64,000 bases of DNA from Mycobacterium conspicuum (GTDB lineage: Bacteria > Actinomycetota > Actinomycetes > Mycobacteriales > Mycobacteriaceae). Under the pieces are notes generated by a model. The model did not search any database and was not told the DNA's origin. It saw only the letters and a program-made list of their open reading frames with translations. Where the stretch lies: assembly GCF_010730195.1 (NCBI RefSeq), contig NZ_AP022613.1, positions 5,704,001-5,768,000 on the forward strand. Reading direction: 5' to 3'. This document shows, piece by piece, positions 62,661-64,000 of the stretch (position 1 is the first letter of the stretch; each line of letters opens with the position of its first letter). A program made the position numbers and the translations under genes.

Positions 62661-63892
62661 GCCCCCGAGTTGGTGTGACGTTGTCGGGCAGGTACCGCCT
62701 GCAGCGGCTCATCGCCACCGGTGGCATGGGCCAAGTCTGGGAGGCGGTGGACAGCCGCCTGGGCCGGCGCGTCGCGGTCAAGGTGCTCAAGCAGGAGTTT
62801 TCGCAGGACCCGGAGTTCATCGAGCGGTTCCGCGCCGAGGCGCGCACCACCGCCATGCTCAACCATCCCGGCATCGCCAGCGTCCATGACTACGGCGAAA
62901 GCCAGCTGGACGGGGAGGGCCGCACCGCCTATCTGGTCATGGAGCTGGTCAACGGCGAACCGCTGAATTCGGTGCTCAAGCGCACCGGCCGGCTGTCGCT
63001 GCGGCATGCGTTGGACATGCTCGAGCAGACCGGCCGAGCGCTGCAGATCGCGCATGCCGCGGGCCTGGTGCACCGCGACGTCAAGCCGGGCAACATCCTC
63101 ATCACGCCCACCGGGCAGGTGAAGATCACCGACTTCGGCATCGCCAAGGCGGTCGACGCGGCCCCGGTCACGCAGACCGGCATGGTGATGGGTACCGCGC
63201 AATACATCGCGCCCGAACAAGCACTGGGTCACGATGCGACCCCAGCCAGCGACGTGTATTCGCTGGGGGTCGTCGGCTATGAAGTGGTTTCGGGCAAGCG
63301 GCCGTTCACCGGCGATGGCGCCCTGACCGTGGCGATGAAGCACATCAAGGAGCCTCCGCCGCCGTTGCCGGCCGACCTGCCGCCCAATGTGCGAGAACTC
63401 ATCGAGATCACGCTGGTGAAAAACCCGGGCATGCGCTACCGCAGCGGGGGTCCGTTCGCGGATGCCGTTGCCGCGGTACGAGCCGGCCGCCGGCCACCCA
63501 GGCCGAGTCAGACCCCGCCGGCCGGCCGGGCGTCCCCGGCCGCCATTCCCTCGGCCACGCCGACCAGGATCGCAGGTACCCCCAGTGGCCGGAACCCGGC
63601 GCCGCACCGATCCCGGCCGTCGACGGGCGGTCGCCGCCCTCCGCCGCCGCGGCGCACCTTCTCGTCGGGCCAGCGCGCGCTGCTCTGGGCCGCCGGCGTG
63701 CTGGGAGCGCTGGCAATCATCATCGCGGTGCTGATCGTCATCAACCACAGCAGCGAAAACCCACCCGCGTCACCCCCGCCGACGGTCACCGACACCGGCA
63801 GCCCGCCCGCCGCGCCGCCGCCCTCCAAAACTCCCACCGGCTTCGGGCCCAGGCTTCCGCTGCTGCCGCCGCCGCACGAGACACCACCATGA
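62657..63892 (+). CDS. pknA: Ser/Thr protein kinase PknA
   Basis: 411 aa (431 in M. tuberculosis). Kinase domain about 12-270: glycine loop IATGGMGQV, Lys42 (VAVKVLK), catalytic Asp141 (HRDVKPGN), DFGIAKA, APEQ motif and DVYSLGVVGYEV. A Pro/Arg/Ser-rich juxtamembrane segment precedes one transmembrane helix (about 337-358) and a short Pro-rich extracellular tail. PknA regulates division and phosphorylates FipA, EmbR and others. ATG overlaps pbpA stop, and its stop overlaps pknB start. Confidence 0.95.
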   Translation: MSPRVGVTLSGRYRLQRLIATGGMGQVWEAVDSRLGRRVAVKVLKQEFSQDPEFIERFRAEARTTAMLNHPGIASVHDYGESQLDGEGRTAYLVMELVNGEPLNSVLKRTGRLSLRHALDMLEQTGRALQIAHAAGLVHRDVKPGNILITPTGQVKITDFGIAKAVDAAPVTQTGMVMGTAQYIAPEQALGHDATPASDVYSLGVVGYEVVSGKRPFTGDGALTVAMKHIKEPPPPLPADLPPNVRELIEITLVKNPGMRYRSGGPFADAVAAVRAGRRPPRPSQTPPAGRASPAAIPSATPTRIAGTPSGRNPAPHRSRPSTGGRRPPPPRRTFSSGQRALLWAAGVLGALAIIIAVLIVINHSSENPPASPPPTVTDTGSPPAAPPPSKTPTGFGPRLPLLPPPHETPP

Positions 63893-64000
63893 GCACCCCT
63901 GAATTCCTGTCTGATCGCTACGAACTGGGGGAGATCATCGGCTTCGGGGGGATGTCCGAGGTCCACCTGGCGCGTGACCACCGCCTGCATCGCGAGGTCG
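63889..64000 (+). CDS. pknB: Ser/Thr protein kinase PknB, 5' end
   Basis: Only the first 37 codons are inside the window; the rest continues past the right edge. The start MSTPEFLSDRYELGEIIGFG and GGMSEVHLARDHRLHREV show the glycine-rich loop of a kinase, and they match PknB closely. The ATG overlaps the pknA stop (ATGA). PASTA repeats and catalytic residues are not visible here. Confidence 0.9.
   Translation, partial: MSTPEFLSDRYELGEIIGFGGMSEVHLARDHRLHREV

Overview
The window reads as a high-GC chromosome segment from a Mycobacterium, most likely a slow grower. It carries the mycolate condensation locus (fadD32-pks13-accD4), the complete embC/embA/embB arabinosyltransferase set with aftA, dprE1/dprE2, the galactan exporter wzm/wzt with glfT1, an intact PPE-SVP gene, whiB5, and the fhaA-fhaB-pstP-rodA-pbpA-pknA-pknB cell-division operon. 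embR lies next to embA, an arrangement known from the M. avium complex and unlike M. tuberculosis, where embR is elsewhere. However, DprE1 keeps the benzothiazinone-target cysteine that M. avium itself lacks. I therefore infer an MAC-like or related slow grower and do not name a species.

Layout. 1-7947 (+): fadD32 (3' part), pks13, accD4. 7969-11436 (-): fadE35, AraC-type regulator and SAM methyltransferase, a tight unit. 11472-19556 (-): small exported protein, SGNH lipoprotein, embB, embA. 19557-22387: emb regulatory interval with a 53-codon small ORF, embR, an MDMPI-fold protein and a tiny secreted protein closed by a long hairpin. 22402-35918 (-): embC, aftA, dprE2, dprE1, GtrA-family protein, Gre-like factor, wzm, glfT1, wzt, bpa and an Rv3779-like membrane glycosyltransferase; together these supply, export and polymerise arabinogalactan and LAM precursors. 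36039-44695: Rv3778c-to-Rv3772-like genes (PLP-fold protein lacking the lysine, quinone reductase, tRNA-Ser, baeRF protein, lipE, echA21, hisC2) and two more tRNAs.

At about 44.7-45.9 kb the synteny jumps from Rv3772-like to Rv0030-like genes, which are far apart and on opposite sides of oriC in M. tuberculosis. 45625-51419 (-) is the Rv0023-Rv0030-like block: XRE regulator, NlpC/P60 protein, two DUF4226-type proteins, an EspC-like small protein and several unknowns. It looks like an orphan set of type VII secretion-associated genes without secretion machinery. whiB5 is divergent from it across a promoter region with a 21-bp imperfect direct repeat. 52043-55540 (+): acyl-CoA dehydrogenase, GNAT protein, and a PPE-SVP protein with an added C-terminal SHOCT-like segment. 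After tRNA-Leu comes fhaA through pknB (55965-64000, +), in which fhaB onward are joined by 4-nt start/stop overlaps.

Functionally the window is mostly cell envelope: mycolic acid synthesis, arabinogalactan/LAM synthesis, peptidoglycan elongation and division, and the Ser/Thr phospho-signalling proteins (PknA, PknB, PstP, FHA proteins, EmbR) known to control them. No insertion sequence, prophage, CRISPR array or frameshifted gene was recognised.
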